A stretch of DNA of 64,000 bases from Oikopleura dioica (Eukaryota; Chordata; Appendicularia; Copelata; Oikopleuridae), in the NCBI GenBank assembly GCA_907165135.1, contig OU015567.1:2423001-2487000 (forward strand). Direction: 5' to 3'. A model generated the notes under the pieces. The model saw only the letters and a list, made by a program, of their open reading frames with translations. It was not told the DNA's origin and made no database searches. Positions 34,875-47,884 of the stretch are shown here, one piece after another (the stretch's first letter is position 1; each line of letters begins with the position of its first letter). The position numbers were made by a program, and so were the translations under genes.

Positions 34875-37800
34875 CTAAATCTTCGTTTCATTCTTCTCAG
34901 TCAAATATGGCCAATTTTTGGCAGCTGCAACATCTTCGTCGATTCGCCGGAATCGCTTTCCTTTGTGCCGTTTTCGCTGGCATCGCTTGACGAAATTCCA
35001 GAGCCAGTCGCGCGAAATGAAAACTTCCTCGAAAAAGTAAGCAATGACGATTTGAATCGCAGCAATGACTACCAATCTGAATATTTCGTTGGTCAAATCA
35101 TTTTTAAGATATTTTTTCAAACTTACATCCATCTAAATCCACCATAAAAGTCATCACCAATCGTCGGAATCGGCGGATAGTAAATGTCACCCGTCGCATT
35201 GGCTGACAAAAACCCAGATTCCTCATCGACGGTGAAATCCATCGCGAATGTTTCGTAAATTCCCTTAGAATCAATCAGCAGGAGGCAGAAAGTAGCTGCG
35301 AGGAGCCCGATACAGACGAGAATAAGGATCCAGTTCGTAAAAACGGGCTTCCGGAAGGGGGCGCCACGGGAGAAAATGATGATGTAGAAGAGGTATTGGA
35401 AGCAGGTCATGTAGAAAAGAGCTGAAGGAGAGGTATTTAAATAATAAAAAGAAAAAGAAACTCACATTGAGTGATGTAATTAGCATTTCTCATCTCGTAG
35501 TCATAATCTTCCGGGTCAAAATCTTCGCATCTTTCCATGTCCGTATTCAACGAAATATGTTCGCAACTTCCAGCCCTTTCGCATACCGGGTCACCGTTTA
35601 TTCTTTCATAGATGCCCAAGATATCGCCATCGTTATCCCGAATGAAGCAGTCTGGCTGATCAGAAGAAATACTGCAGTACCATTCCTTTTATTTGGTTCA
35701 ATAAAAGTTGACCTTCAACAACCATGGAGAAAATGACGTAGAACCTCATTGAGAGCTACTATCATTTGATACAGTTCCTGTACCGGGCGCTGTTTGACCC
35801 TGTTCGCAGTTAAACTTTTGAACCGTTCCTGATTGACTGTGTACACATAGACGGCTGCTTGCGCAATTGCAACGAGCAGAATGTGTACTGCTGTCGAGGT
35901 CATTGTGCGCGCTGTCAAAAGACGGGCGTCTGGAATTCTTTTCGATATGGTGTCATAAGCTGCTGTCAGACCAAAGGTCAGCGCAAGCGGTTCAAGCATA
36001 AACAGGTCAATGTAGAGGTAACTCCAGTCTGATAGGTTGGAGAGGTTCCAGTAGGAGATGAGGATGGTGATCATTTGGATGAAGGAATAAAGCGCGATCC
36101 ACTGAAAGTCTGAGAACAGAAAACAAAAGAAACTGTACCTTAAACATTCCGACCGTTGTGACCAAGCTGCATCTCCCCTCCTTTATCAACTCCTCCACAC
36201 ATCTGATATCTGCTACCTGAGATGTAAATGGCGCAGCAACACTGGCTTCAAGCTCTGACAAAGAAATTCCAACACTTGCCCGCTTCAGCGCCGCGACATC
36301 ATTCGCCCCGTCTCCGCAGAAGCTCGCAATTTGATCCATATCCTCGTATTTTGCGACAATTTCAGCTTTTTGATTCGGTGACACTCTTGCGAAAATTGAA
36401 GTCTTTGCAAAAATCGATTCGACGAGATGAGGATACTCTGCAAGTAGCTTTTCCAAGTCCTTTCCAGTCATGGCGACAGTAAATGAAGATGATTGAGTAA
36501 CATCAATGCTCTGGACATATTCTTCTTCATTAGACGCTTTTCTCCAAATGAGCCGGTTTCCTTTGTATTCTTCTTTGCTGTCAAAGCTTGGCTTGATCAC
36601 TTCTAATTTCTCATCGAAGAGATTGCATTTCTTGGCCACAGCGATTGCCGTGTTAATATTGTCACCAGTAACCATCAAAGTTCTTATTCCTGCTTCTTGA
36701 AGGTTCTTCAAAACGCCAGCTGTTTCCGGCTTCAAGTCATTTCTCAAAATCGCGAATCCTTCAAAATTCACCTTGTCCTCCACGATAAATCTATCTTTTC
36801 CCGCGTCTTCTTCGCTACCTTCCTTTTGTGCATAAGCAATGATTCTCAATCCTTCAGACGTGAACTTTTCCAGAACTTCATCGAAATTCTCCGGCAGACT
36901 CGTTTCATCGCAAAGACCTTTTATTACTTCCGGCGCGCCTTTTACCACAATTTTTACTTCTCCTGTCGCTTTGTTTTTCGCGATCACTGTTTGCCTCGCC
37001 GTTTCGGAAGTAAAAGGAAAGGTGTTGATATGAGTCCATTCTTCAGAAGATTTAGGGTCTTTGACAACCAAGTTTGTTGATTGAGAAGATGGGAGTTCCC
37101 ACCCTGTGGCTTCGAAGAGCGCGACTTCCAGGGGGTCGCCGGAGAGCTTCTTCTTTATGATTGTTAAAGTGTGGCATAAAGCTAAAAGCGGCATCATAAT
37201 CGCCTCCGTGCTCAAAATTCTTCCATCTGTTCCTTTTGGAACAACTCCAGCAAAATTCAACCCGTCTTCTGTCAGCGTACCCGTCTTGTCAAACAAGCAA
37301 ATGTTGATTCCGCCGCCCAAATTAATCCGATTCGGTGTCAAAGTGAAGATTTTCTTCTGAACAAGCCTTCTTTGCGCGTGAATAGAGCCAATCGCCATTG
37401 CCATCGGCAAGGCTGGTGGGACAGAAATTGTGACCAAATCAAGACCTTTGACAACAATTTCACCTCCTGGAATACAGCCGTAGTAGTGGGTGATAACGGT
37501 GTAGACAAATCCAAGCAGGGCGACGAGAAACATTCCAATCACGAACCAAAATGCATCAGACTCGAATTTAACCTTTACCGGTTTCGGGAACAAAATCGAT
37601 CGGACCAAGTTCCCTCTGGTGGTTAAAAACCCGGTGCGGTAGACCACAGCTTCTACAGATCCCCTGGTCTGGAGAACGATTGTGCCTGAGGAAAGCATCG
37701 AATTCTTGAAGAGGTCGGGAGTAAAGTAACTATCCCCCGCGGGAAGTGGCAATTTCACGACAGGAACCGATTCGCCAGTAAGCATTGCTTCGTCAAGGAC

Positions 37801-38752
37801 GACTTCACCACTTATCAAAACCAGGTCGGCTGGGATGACGTCACCCACAGACAGTGCTATTTTGTCGCCTGGAACAAGGTCGCCGGCTGAAGTGGAAACT
37901 TCCTTCCCGTTGATGATTTTTGTCACTCTGTCAGCATTGTTTTTCTGGACCATTTCAGATAACCGGGTTCGATTCGTCTTGATGTTATAAATCAAAATCA
38001 CGACGGAGATGAGCGTCAAGATCAAAATCGACATTGCATAGGCGAGGTACTCATCGATGCTCCACAAGATGACGCTGAAGAGCTGAAAGACGTAGAAGAA
38101 GTTGAAGACTTCTTTGTAGAAAATCTCGATGACGCTTGGTACTTTTACGATGATCTCGTTTCGACCGAAGATCTCACGCGATTCTTCAGTATTGTTGATT
38201 TCTTGTCCGTTGGTCAAGTCAGATGTTTTTGAAACTTGAAGGGAGTCAACTTGTGTGAGGGTCTTTTCGCCAGTCAGAAAGAATCGTTGGGCCTTGTGCC
38301 GGAAAGAAAGAAGATTTGGTACTTCGACGAGGGCATTTTCGACGGAAAAATGACGCTTGATCTTGTTCGTATCCCAGTAATGAGCGCTGTGGATAAAGTA
38401 CTCGTCATACGATCCAGTTTTTTCGTGGATAAAGATTGTATCGGCAGAGAGCAGGTCGACTCGTTTCTTGTTGCATTTGATCCACCAGTTTGGTTTCCAA
38501 TGCAGCGCTAGAAAATGAAATATGGAACAATGAACAGCTGGCTGATTTACTTAAGAAACTGATGCCAGCCGTGAGAAAGTAAGAAATAATCGTCAGAGTT
38601 CGCTTGCACTTGTCAGTAGCATAGCTTTCAGCAGTAAAATCAGTATCGTCTTTCGTGAAGCTCACGGATGACGCACTAACAGGCGCTAGAATGAACTTTG
38701 TTAGAAGATTCAAAAAAGAAAAGTTCTTACATGGAGCGATTTTGCCTGTCAT
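34875..38752 (-). CDS. ATP13A2/3: P5B-type ATPase, ATP13A2/3-like polyamine transporter
   Basis: Seven exons in frame: 38731-38752, 38551-38685, 36139-38507, 35745-36111, 35466-35685, 35127-35421 and 34875-35076, about 1,160 residues. P-type hallmarks: MLTGESVPV (actuator TGES), CLFDKTGTLTEDGL (phosphorylated Asp), KGAPEVI (nucleotide site) and CGDGANDVAALKRASVG (hinge). The fourth membrane helix carries VPPALPMAM; PPALP is the P5B mark, against PPELP in P5A. The N-terminal re-entrant region (LHWKPNWWIKC) and the C-terminal SRGAPFRKPVFTN also match ATP13A2/3. These lysosomal/endosomal pumps export polyamines to the cytosol. All catalytic motifs are intact. The start is supported by two short in-frame exons after an AG in CCAG|ATG. 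Confidence 0.92.
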
Positions 38753-39216
38753 CTGGGTTTGCGGAGATTGTAGAAAATGAGAATTATTGGTGTTCTTTTT
38801 GGTTGGCTCTAGATTTTGTCAGAAAAAAATAATAAACTCGGAGAAGGAAGTTCCCTTTTTCTCTGGATCCGTGACCGCAAGATTGTCAATCAAGGATTGA
38901 TGATTTCCGAAGATATGACGATTATGGCGTCCTTTTTCTTCGGAACCAGATGATTAATGAAAGGAAACACTATTATTTTGCGGTTGAAAGGTCGTTTATA
39001 AAATAACTAAATCTTGCTAATGAAAGCAAAAAGAAAAAATGAAAGAGCCCAATAGAGCGGATACACGCTTGAAAAGAGAGCTGTTAGGTTACTACGGTCA
39101 TTTGATAGTGAAAAGAATTTCTAGAGCCCGCCTGAGGCGCATAAACCGCCGAAAAAAGCTATCTTTTTTAAAACTTTTCGATAATGGCCACGTTCTAAAA
39201 TATCAAAATTAATTTT
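38753..39216. other. intergenic spacer
   Basis: Between the 5' end of the ATP13A gene and the 3' end of the small gene below. No supported feature. Confidence 0.5.
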
Positions 39217-39495
39217 TTATGAAGATTTTAAAAGTTGAATCGTTTTTTCTTTCAGTCGTGAAGAAAATTCTCTCGTCTCTGAAATAGTAGCCTTGATTAC
39301 AAGGGGACTAAGCTTTTTTGCATGTCGCAAATATTTGCTTCTCGGACAGACTTGCACAAATTTCGAAATGTGAAACTTGCCGGCGCTGGCACCAGCAATT
39401 TTCGTTCTAGCCTGACCGATTTCATTTGAAGAAGAATGCAATTTAATCAAGCAAGGACCTGTTTTGTTGCTCGAGGACAAATCAGATGACAGCAT
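39217..39495 (-). CDS. small basic protein downstream of MDH1B, likely operonic
   Basis: Single open frame of 92 codons from an ATG at 39495. It lies 68 bp after the MDH1B stop, and TTCTAG falls one base before the ATG, the layout of a downstream gene in an Oikopleura operon resolved by spliced-leader trans-splicing. The peptide is Ser/Lys-rich with no membrane segment (SSNKTGPCLIKLHSSSN ... SKYLRHAKKL). Function unknown. Confidence 0.5.
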   Translation of the reverse strand: MLSSDLSSSNKTGPCLIKLHSSSNEIGQARTKIAGASAGKFHISKFVQVCPRSKYLRHAKKLSPLVIKATISETREFSSRLKEKTIQLLKSS

Positions 39496-39563
39496 GCTAG
39501 AATTATGTCAAAGCAATGAATCAAGCTTTTTTTTAAAGAAATATATTTGTAAAATTGAAAAGA

Positions 39564-41321
39564 TCAGCATTTGGAATAGAACTCGTTTAAGATATCGAGC
39601 CGTTCTTCTGTAGGAGTGTCGATAAGTGTTTCAAAAAGCATCAATTTTGCCGAAATTTTACGGATTTTTTCCTTATCTTCTTTTTGCAGCTCCATTTTAC
39701 TGACTTCGAACTTGCCTTGTTTGAAAGAACCGGGAACAGCGAAAAATCGCATGCTTTAAAATCAGAATTGATTTGTCGTGAATCCATGATTAGGTACCTG
39801 AGATCAAGTTCAGCATATTCATCTGGCAAATCCGGAGTCGGCTGGACAAGACTGAGAATTTTCTCCTCGTCATTGTCGATGAAAACTTTGAGGGTCTCGA
39901 CAAGTCCTTTTGTTCTTGCTAGGATACCTAGCTTTTTCGAAGCGATTGCGCTCTCAAAATTCTAAAAAGACTTCAAGAACAAAGAGATAACAAAATGTGA
40001 TAACCTCGAGAAATTGTTTCTTGTAAATAATTGGCCTCAAAACTCGTCTGAATCCTGAGGGTCCATTTATGGAACTGTCAATGTCGTCAAGTTGGATTGA
40101 ATTCACACCAACGTATGCTTCACTTGCGCTCGTGGAGCCTTAAACATTCTATCACTTATTACCAGAAATTGAAGCGAACCGAAGACTTTGATATTCTTGA
40201 CTTGGTTTGTTGAAATTTTGCCCTCGCTTTCCCTCGCAATCATTGCGCGAATTGAGTTCTGTAAATCAGAAGCAGATGCAATTATCGTTCCCTTGAATCC
40301 TTCAGAGTCTAGAATTGCGGCAACGACAGTTGGATAAACGCTGGAGAGGAGAACTTTACAGCGAGAATGATTTTTGAGCGAATTCGCGATATTGACGTAG
40401 TGATCTTTATTCTTCCCAAGCCAGCTTATTTTGGTGGTAAAATGGATATTATTAAGGAAATCACTCACCCGAGAATTCCATCAGTACCATCACCTTCTTC
40501 CTTATCGAAAATAACAGCGAATTCTAGCTCGTCCTCCTTGATTTTGACATCATCTAAGATTCTGCCGCAATGTACCATCTTCAGCTTTCCATCAGCCGTA
40601 TCGAAAAGCTCCAAAGCCAAGCCCTCGCAAGTTTCCCCAATCAAAGTAATTCCCAAACCATTTTTTAGCTTTTCCTGATGAAAATTTTCGGCGATGAGGA
40701 AGTTGCAGAATTGATAGGCAAATTTTGAGTCGGCGTTAAAAATCGCGATTCTCAGAGGGCGCTCTTCATTTACTCGCTGTCTTTCTCTTTTTTCTGATTC
40801 TTCGGCAGATACTTGATTTTCTTGTGTAATCTTTTTAATCATTTCTGAGCTCATCTTCAGATTCTTTCCATAGTAAAGATTGGCATATTCGGCGAAGTCA
40901 GAATAATTGCCAATCAGATCCGCTCGACCTCCGGTATCCGCAAGTTCTCGATAAACCAGTGGTGATTCTGCCCAAGTAAACCGATTTTTCTTACAGACGG
41001 AATTTACCAGCTGAGACCATGACTCGGGGGAGCATGATTTTTTCTCCACGGTAAAATTTGGGTTATCCGCTCGGACAAGTTCTGCCAAGAGCTCACACTT
41101 TAAAATATGATAATTAAATTCTTAAGTTCATCAGCTTTTGGCGAAATATATTTTGTAAGTAAACGGTTTATGTTTTTGTATTTTAATTCTTTAAAAACGA
41201 TATTTTACAATTTATTATGGTTTCCGGGACTTTTCCCGTTTACCGGATGTATTCCTAAATCACTCATTACCTTTGTGAATCCATGACAGTTATTTTTCCC
41301 TGAGACTACTATTCTCACCAT
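39564..41321 (-). CDS. MDH1B: MDH1B-like protein (malate dehydrogenase 1B family)
   Basis: Six exons in frame: 41271-41321, 40469-41097, 40180-40424, 40005-40138, 39798-39961 and 39564-39753. The N-terminal half follows MDH1B closely as I remember it: MVRIVVSGKNNC, CELLAELVRADNPNF, SPLVYRELADTGG, DLIGNYSDFAEYANLYYG, KKITQEN. The rest is a diverged lactate/malate dehydrogenase-like Rossmann unit (AVIFDKEEG, VLLSSVYPTVVAAIL, KNIKVFG). Vertebrate MDH1B is linked to motile cilia. I do not see the classic MDH catalytic His/Arg residues, so enzymatic activity is doubtful. Exon 1 is short but exact in phase. Confidence 0.8.
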
Positions 41322-41423
41322 ATTTTCTCAATCTTTATTATGATTCCCCGTTGCTATGGTAAAAAGCTCCCCCTCCGCGCGGAAAAACAGACTCTTTTTT
41401 TGTTCAAAATTGCGTATTTTCTT

Positions 41424-43800
41424 TTATTCATCTGCAGTTTCATTATAAGCTGTCATTCCTTGCATGACTTCCACGGAATCATCCGTGATGTAATAGTAAT
41501 AGACAATGTAGCAGATGAGAAATCCGAAGAAAGACAAGGGGAAGAGAATTCGACATTCGATTTCTAATTTTGTTGACAGCTTCTTGTAGTACTCCTGGGC
41601 TTCTTTATTCTCCTTTTTTGCCTGAATTTAGATTGATTACTGATACAACTATGAATTGTTGATGTGACCTTTGCGAGTTCAGCTTCGATCGACTGTTTAT
41701 TTTCCTCTGGACTGTATTCTACGTAGTACTCTTCCTTGTTGTCATAATACGGATCCATTTGGTTGTTCAAAGAATACTTGTCGATATGTCCATTCGAATA
41801 GAGATCAGATCGGTGCTTGTAGTTGTTCCGCTCTTGTTTTCGGTGGTTTTTCCTTCGCCGCTTAGAAAAATGTCAAATGTGAATTTTCTCATGATAAAAT
41901 ATGGATAAATTTGGCAGTTGCTCGATAAATAAGCCAATGCTTCTGTAACAAGCATTGAACAATTTTTCATTCGATAAACATACATTCACCGCTTGTGAAT
42001 CCTTCCCTCCATTTGATCGACTGACAATCTTATGCAGCAACTGCTTGAGTTCATAAGTACGGATCGAGTTTTTATAAAGAATTCCATTTCGCTGGCGACT
42101 GAGATAATTCGCCACGGCGTATTCTAGCAATGCCGCGAAAACGAAAGCTGAAATAAAGCCTCATTCGAGCTCTTCGCACTTGAAAAACTTACCCATACAT
42201 AAAGAGAGCCAAATATCGATAGCTTTAACGTACGAGACCTTTGGCAATGAACTGCCGGCCTCGCTACGCATCGATGTTATCGTCAGCACCGTTGTGATGC
42301 CGAGCTTTTTACGGGCTCATTTTCGATTCAGCCGTTCTATCGACAAATATGACGACAGTTCCGTCAAGTTACTAAATCACAGCTAATATATGGAGACCTG
42401 AAGATCGAAAGAATGAGCCCGTCACGAGACGCGAGCTGGCGTCGCTTCAACTGCTATCCAAAAAGAAACCCAGCTTTCCTTAAGTTGAAATCTATATTCT
42501 TTTTCCCCCTAAGGCCTAACCATTCTCTTAGTTCTATATTTTCTTCCTTGATTTCAACTTTTTCCTGAGAACGACGATTAAAAAGCTGGGAATATATATT
42601 TGAATCATGTAGTATCCAATCTCTCGCTTGAGGACAAACGTCGCCCGCAGGCACGTGTATTGCCCGGAGGTATATGATTTGGTACAGTCGGCCAATTTGT
42701 GGCCCATAATCTTGAACTGCGGCAGGGCTATTCCTCCTGGCATGTCGATTGGTTTTTCCTCTGACCACTAGTATAATTGATTATTGAAAAGTTCGTGGTC
42801 AATGGGGAAGGAAAACGACAAAAAAATAGGTCAGTTACCTTGAAGGCTAAATCATTCATATTGTAGCCGAAGGACTCTGCCTGTATGTAACACTGCTGCA
42901 TATCCATCGGAAACTAGACAAACAAATGTTAAGTTCAGTCTTTTACGTAAATTCTCGACCTTTTCAAGCTGCATATGGCAGGAAAGTACAATAGAAATCC
43001 TAATTGACACGTAAATCGATCCATTTGGAGAGATTCGTAGCAGCCTGTCTAGAAATTAGTCCATAAATTTGACATCAGGCCTTTCTTTAGAATATACTTT
43101 GCGTGATGATTTCGTGAAAAGCTGCTTTCTTCTCGTTGAAGAAGAAGAGGTCTGGAATCCAAATACCGTGCCTTATCTTTTTGTTAATTTTTAAAATCGC
43201 TAAATTTACTTACGAAGACTTTCCGTCAAGCAAATCTGGATGAACTGTCAAACTTGTAGTTCCCTGGTGGGCGAGGCTTAAAATTCTAATTATCCTTTGA
43301 ATCGATAGTAATCCCCTGTTGATCGTGTTTGAGATGTTGCAAGTTCACCGAAAGTAATTAAGTGCATTTTTTACCGAGGGTCGATCCATCGCATGCGAAG
43401 AAAAACAGTCAGTCGATAGTCCATCGTCGTCTCCGTAATACTGTCGATCGAGGACACGTAGAGCGATACATTTACCTGAAACCAGTTTAATTATGCAACA
43501 TCTAATCTTTCAAATGTTCAACGAAATACAGAGTTATTACAAATGTACAGTTACTTCAGTGCAAAGGAAAGTGCACTTACATTAGTCGGAGTGCCACCAG
43601 CATTAGGCCGTATTCTCCTGTCATAACATGTCGGGTCTTTTAGCTTTGCGTAGATGAACTCTGTTGGGTCCTAGAAAAATCCAGTTTGGATTGATTTCTA
43701 GCCAGACAAACCCCATAATTGTTGATAAAAGAATTTCCACAATCAAGCGACTGGGCGCCAACAGAGCGAATTCCATCAAGAATCTGTAGATGGGATGCAT
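41424..43800 (-). CDS. GLRA: glycine-receptor-like Cys-loop chloride channel subunit
   Basis: About a dozen short exons between 43800 and 41424. In order they give [12 protein letters not shown] (43.6 kb), [13 protein letters not shown] with [14 protein letters not shown] (43.4 kb), [20 protein letters not shown] (43.15 kb), [14 protein letters not shown], then the Cys-loop ([17 protein letters not shown], 13 residues between the Cys) and [13 protein letters not shown]. Next are GGIALPQF, the second loop-C disulfide typical of glycine receptors ([13 protein letters not shown]), TM1 ([24 protein letters not shown]), TM2 ([11 protein letters not shown]), [17 protein letters not shown]3 ([12 protein letters not shown]) and TM4 ([20 protein letters not shown]). 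TM2 and the second disulfide indicate an anion-selective glycine receptor. One intron (near 41.78 kb) fits only as GA-AG, and the start exon is uncertain. Confidence 0.85.
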
Positions 43801-45710
43801 TTTTTATCTTTCAAAAACGAGCAAATGATTGCCAAACGCAAAAAATAGCACTTGTCAATAGTTGATGGAATAATTAATCAGCTGCTCTTTCAAGAAAAAG
43901 TGTTTTCATTTCCTTGCCTTAGAGGTCAAGCAAGGGAAAAGCAACAAAATTAATAGTCTTTGACTTTCTTATTGACTCTTTTATTAAAAATCGAATATTA
44001 CTTATTGAAAGCCTTTATTCTCGACTTTTTGTCTAACAGACAATTTTGGCATCCCAAAAGAATTTTTAATACAGACTGGATATTTTAAGCCATTTGATTT
44101 TCAGTTCGCAAATAATTTTTTAAATAGATTTAAAGCTTATGAATTCCTTTTTTTTTAAATTGAGGCCCCTTATTTAATTATAATAAATTGGTATAGATTG
44201 AAAAATAATCAAAAAAAACTCGCTCTTGTTGAAAAAATTTCATCCCTTTCGCAGAAACCAGAGCATTTTTTACTTCTTTTCTTCTTCTTTTTCAATTTTT
44301 CTCTGTGCCCGATTTTTCTTCTTCAAAATATTAATCTCGTTCCTCGTGTAACATGATTAAACTAGGTGATTATTGCTTTTCATCGGTTTTTTCTCCACTC
44401 AATTTCACCTCGAGCGCGGCTCGGTCGCACTGTACTTTCTTTGATTAAAAAATAAAAAAGGTAGATTCAGAACAACGATATTTTTTCGATTTTGTAATTG
44501 AAAATGGGTTGAAAGGGAGGTCAAAGCGAAAACAGAGTTCGCGTGAATAAATCCTCTATTTTTGAATAGTAAATTGCAGCTTGTCGGGCGGCTCGCTGGC
44601 GAAATATATGCGCCAATCCATTAATTTATAAAAACCAAAGCCGACAGTTGGTCACCCGAAGAGTTGACATAATCTTGATAAAGCATACTCAATGCCAACC
44701 AAAATCACAAACTTTAGTAAAAGACTATTTTGGAACTTCCTCTTCTTGCTTTTTTGATGATTCAAAGCAAAGTTCATGAATGAAAAATTTTAATTTTTTA
44801 TTTTTTTCTTCTCAAAAAAATCTAATAAAATCGAGTTTTTACGAAAAAATTTTTTAATAAAAAGGTAAAGAAGAAAACTGTTAAATAGCTTCCTCTGAGT
44901 CATGCCCTAGTTTCAGAAATTCAAATTTACAGTAATGCAGCTGGGAAAACGCCGGAATTCAGCAATGCAAAAGTAATTCTTTATCAACTTAGAGAAGCAC
45001 GTGAGGTTGCGCAAAAATGCCTAGTATTCTCGAAAAAAAACGAACAACATAACAGTTTGTTTTCCAAGACTTATCACGGTCAGCGTAAGACTCTTGCGGT
45101 AGTTTCAGTGCGATTTTCGGCACGACTCTTTCGATTATCCGTGTTTTTCGTCAGGAAGATACGTCGCGAGATTTAGAATCCGGTTGCGGTTAAAAAAAAG
45201 ATGTTCTTATAAGACCGAATGACGGTTTTTAATGCCGCATTAACTCACTTTCCTTTTTTGACAAAAATCGTATTTCAATAGAAATCCTTTTTTTGCACGT
45301 TTCTTCCTTCCTGCACGCATTAACTAGGTCTCCGCGTAAGCCTTCGTTGACCTAGGCCGCATTAGGCTTTTTCTCCGTCTCACGGAGCTACAATAATAAA
45401 TTTCATAAAGAAATCGCTTAAGGAGGGAGTCGACGAGAATCGGGATTTTTCAACCAAATTTCCGAAGATACCTGCTATCATATAAAATTTCTGATTGGTC
45501 AGGATTCTCCGCTGAAAAAATCGCGGCTAAATGCAAACGCTCCGAATTCAGCAGCCCTGGCGGGTAGGCTAAAAATGACAATTTGGCGGGGTAAGGTTGA
45601 GCGAATTTGTTTATTTTTTGGTTTCAGCTCTCAGAATTTTTACATACAGGAAAAATCGGAAACGTGATTATACATTATCTACAGGTAAATTTGCCGCTAT
45701 TTCGGCAGTT
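43801..45710. other. AT-rich intergenic region
   Basis: No gene seen. A copy of repeat family B lies at 45421-45466 and a lone ATTGGTC box at 45492. Confidence 0.5.
45421..45466 (+). repeat. repeat family B, single copy
   Basis: GTCGACGAGAATCGGGATTTTT followed by AACCAAA, closely matching 51892-51925 in the kinase gene intron. A shorter GGTCGACGAGAA also occurs at 46982. Confidence 0.6.
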
Positions 45711-46704
45711 AATCTTCATCGCTACATTCGATCATGATCGTTTTTGACTTCCACTTGCGAGGTCCTTCTTTCCGCGATATGATAACCCGATTCCTAAAGA
45801 AAAAAGGTTAACGATAAATCGTTAAAAACGTCGAGTAATTACCAATTTCTTGTGTTTTCTTTAATTTGCATGCATTTTGGCAGGAAAATGGAACCCCCAG
45901 GATTGCTCCAATGCGAAATCGCTCAAAAAGGCTCAAGGATGAGAAGACTCGCGAATCAAGTATAAATATGAACCTTTCCTTTGCAGTCTTCTTCGATATT
46001 TTCCGCGCGATCAGTGAGTTCAAACACGGAGTCGTTTGATGTGACCAGGATTCCGCTTTTCTGGCATTCGAAGTTGTAATCAATTCCCAATTGAAAACTT
46101 CCCTGAGATTTGCACACAGGGTAGTCTACTGATGCTTCGAACTGATATGGGTCACAATTTTTTAAGAACAATATTATTAAAAAACAATTAATTCGAGTTT
46201 AGCTCAATAAAGCAAAAATTGTGACCACCTCCCTGTGGCACCCATCCAACGCCATGAGGCACAAAGCGCACTTCTCTCCACCCTCCTTCGAAGCATCCTA
46301 CTCTAAAGTTCGTCGGGGTGCTGATGCTTGGCTGCTTGTGGCATCGAACTTTTGAACACTTTTTCTGTGTTTTGAAAATTTTTAGATTAACATCAAATAA
46401 ATTTTATATATGCGAGATAAAAAAATAATCATTTTGCCTATCGACCACCTGAGCTAAATTCAAAACACTTCCGGGACATATCTTTGTCTCGAAAAACTGA
46501 CGGAGCTTTTAAATGAAAGCTTTTCGGAAGATCCCGGAATTCTGCATCCGGTATAATCCCACAAAAGCTCTTCGTCTGGCTGCATTCCTTCTAATTTGCA
46601 GCCTGTTTTTCGGGCTTTCTCGCTGATAGCAAAAGCTTAAAAAAAGAGTTAAAAATAGAAAACTTTTTTGGAAGTTACCTGGCCAAATGATTGAAATCTT
46701 CATA
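45711..46704 (-). CDS. cysteine-rich secreted protein, partly resolved
   Basis: A start exon at 46704 (MKISIIWP) joins after TTTAAG to ALAISEKARKTGC, then TGCRIPGSSEK. Further coding blocks follow at about 46.2-46.35 kb (VRCHKQPSIS, VGCFEGGWREVRFVPHGVGW), 45.96-46.16 kb (CDPYQFEASVDYPVC ... EEDCKGK) and 45.83 kb (SCQNACK). A last exon begins after CTTTAG at 45792. All share one strand and a Cys-rich, Trp-containing character typical of secreted domains. Not every junction is phase-checked, and the family is unknown. Confidence 0.45.
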
Positions 46705-47884
46705 TTTTTTTCTTTTGAGCCTTCTCTTGCTGCGATTTTCTTTCGGAGCTCCTTTATCGGAGACCCCTAGTTGGGAGATGAGAAATTGGAAGCCAGTCTG
46801 CTCGTTATATAGTTGACCAAAGGGCGCCGAAGGAGAAGTTCAGGACTGAAGATAATTAAGTATGGTTTATATGATAAATTATATATAATTATATAATAAT
46901 TATATAATATGGATATTACTCAAATTTAAAGCTATCTCTGCGCTTTGCAACTTAAACGCGATCGGTCACCTTAAAAAGGCGGTCGACGAGAAATTTTGTT
47001 TGCTTTTTCAAAACTTCAGTTATATTTTTGGATTCCTTAATAAAAATGGAGCGTTTTTGATCGTGATGGTGTCTGGAACAGAAAAAAAATGGACAAATTT
47101 TGCGTAGGCGGCTACTCGGCTCCTAGTTGGCCGGTTTGTAGAATCCAGGCTTCTGATTGGTTGAAAATTTCCATCATAAAATAGATCAAGGGTGGTGGCC
47201 CAGGACGAGAGTACATTGGGTTCGTCTTATAGACTAATCCCAACACCCTCGACTTCGGTAAAATTCTCTATGAAAAATAAGCAAAAATGACGATTTTAAG
47301 GAAAATCTCATTTTTAATGGGGAGGTGTCTGATACCGACAAAAAATCCCGACAAAAATTTTTAATTATTAATTAAATTAATAATGGTCCATTATCTTCTT
47401 GGCTGACAAAACTTTCCCAAAACTGCCTAGAAATGTCCAATTTCCAAAGCCATTTCTGTACAGTTCTAAGAAAAAATTTTTCTCAAAAAATTTCTAGAAT
47501 TTTTTTTCTGAAGCGTCTTTTTTCAAAACTTTTTGTCGAGATTTTTTGTCGATTCCAGACGCCACCCCTCTTTAATTTATAGAAAATTATAGGAATTTCA
47601 AGAAAAGCATCCCTCTTTTTATTGTCGCCGCTGTATTTTCAAGGGTTTAAAATTACTATTTATATTATTTGATGGAGAAAAAAAATCTTTTTATCCATAA
47701 GCTTCGCTCTCAAGTCTTTTAGGCACAGAGATGATAAGAGTGTAGAAAAGTACAGTGGAGAAAAGTAAAACAAGCTGATCTTCACGGCTATCGCTGATGC
47801 TGATGGCCCATCAGTGATGGGTGATCCACGGCAAGCTCCTTCGTAAAGAAGTACCTGTACATGTGTTTCATCAAACAAAAATTG
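46705..47884. other. intergenic, contains repeat A
   Basis: A TATATAATTATA run lies near 46885, repeat A at 47095-47174. A minus-strand 72-codon frame at 47660-47878 lacks any domain or splice support. Confidence 0.5.
47095..47174. repeat. dispersed repeat family A, second full copy
   Basis: Matches 1825-1900 over about 75 bp with roughly ten differences. Same orientation. Confidence 0.75.
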
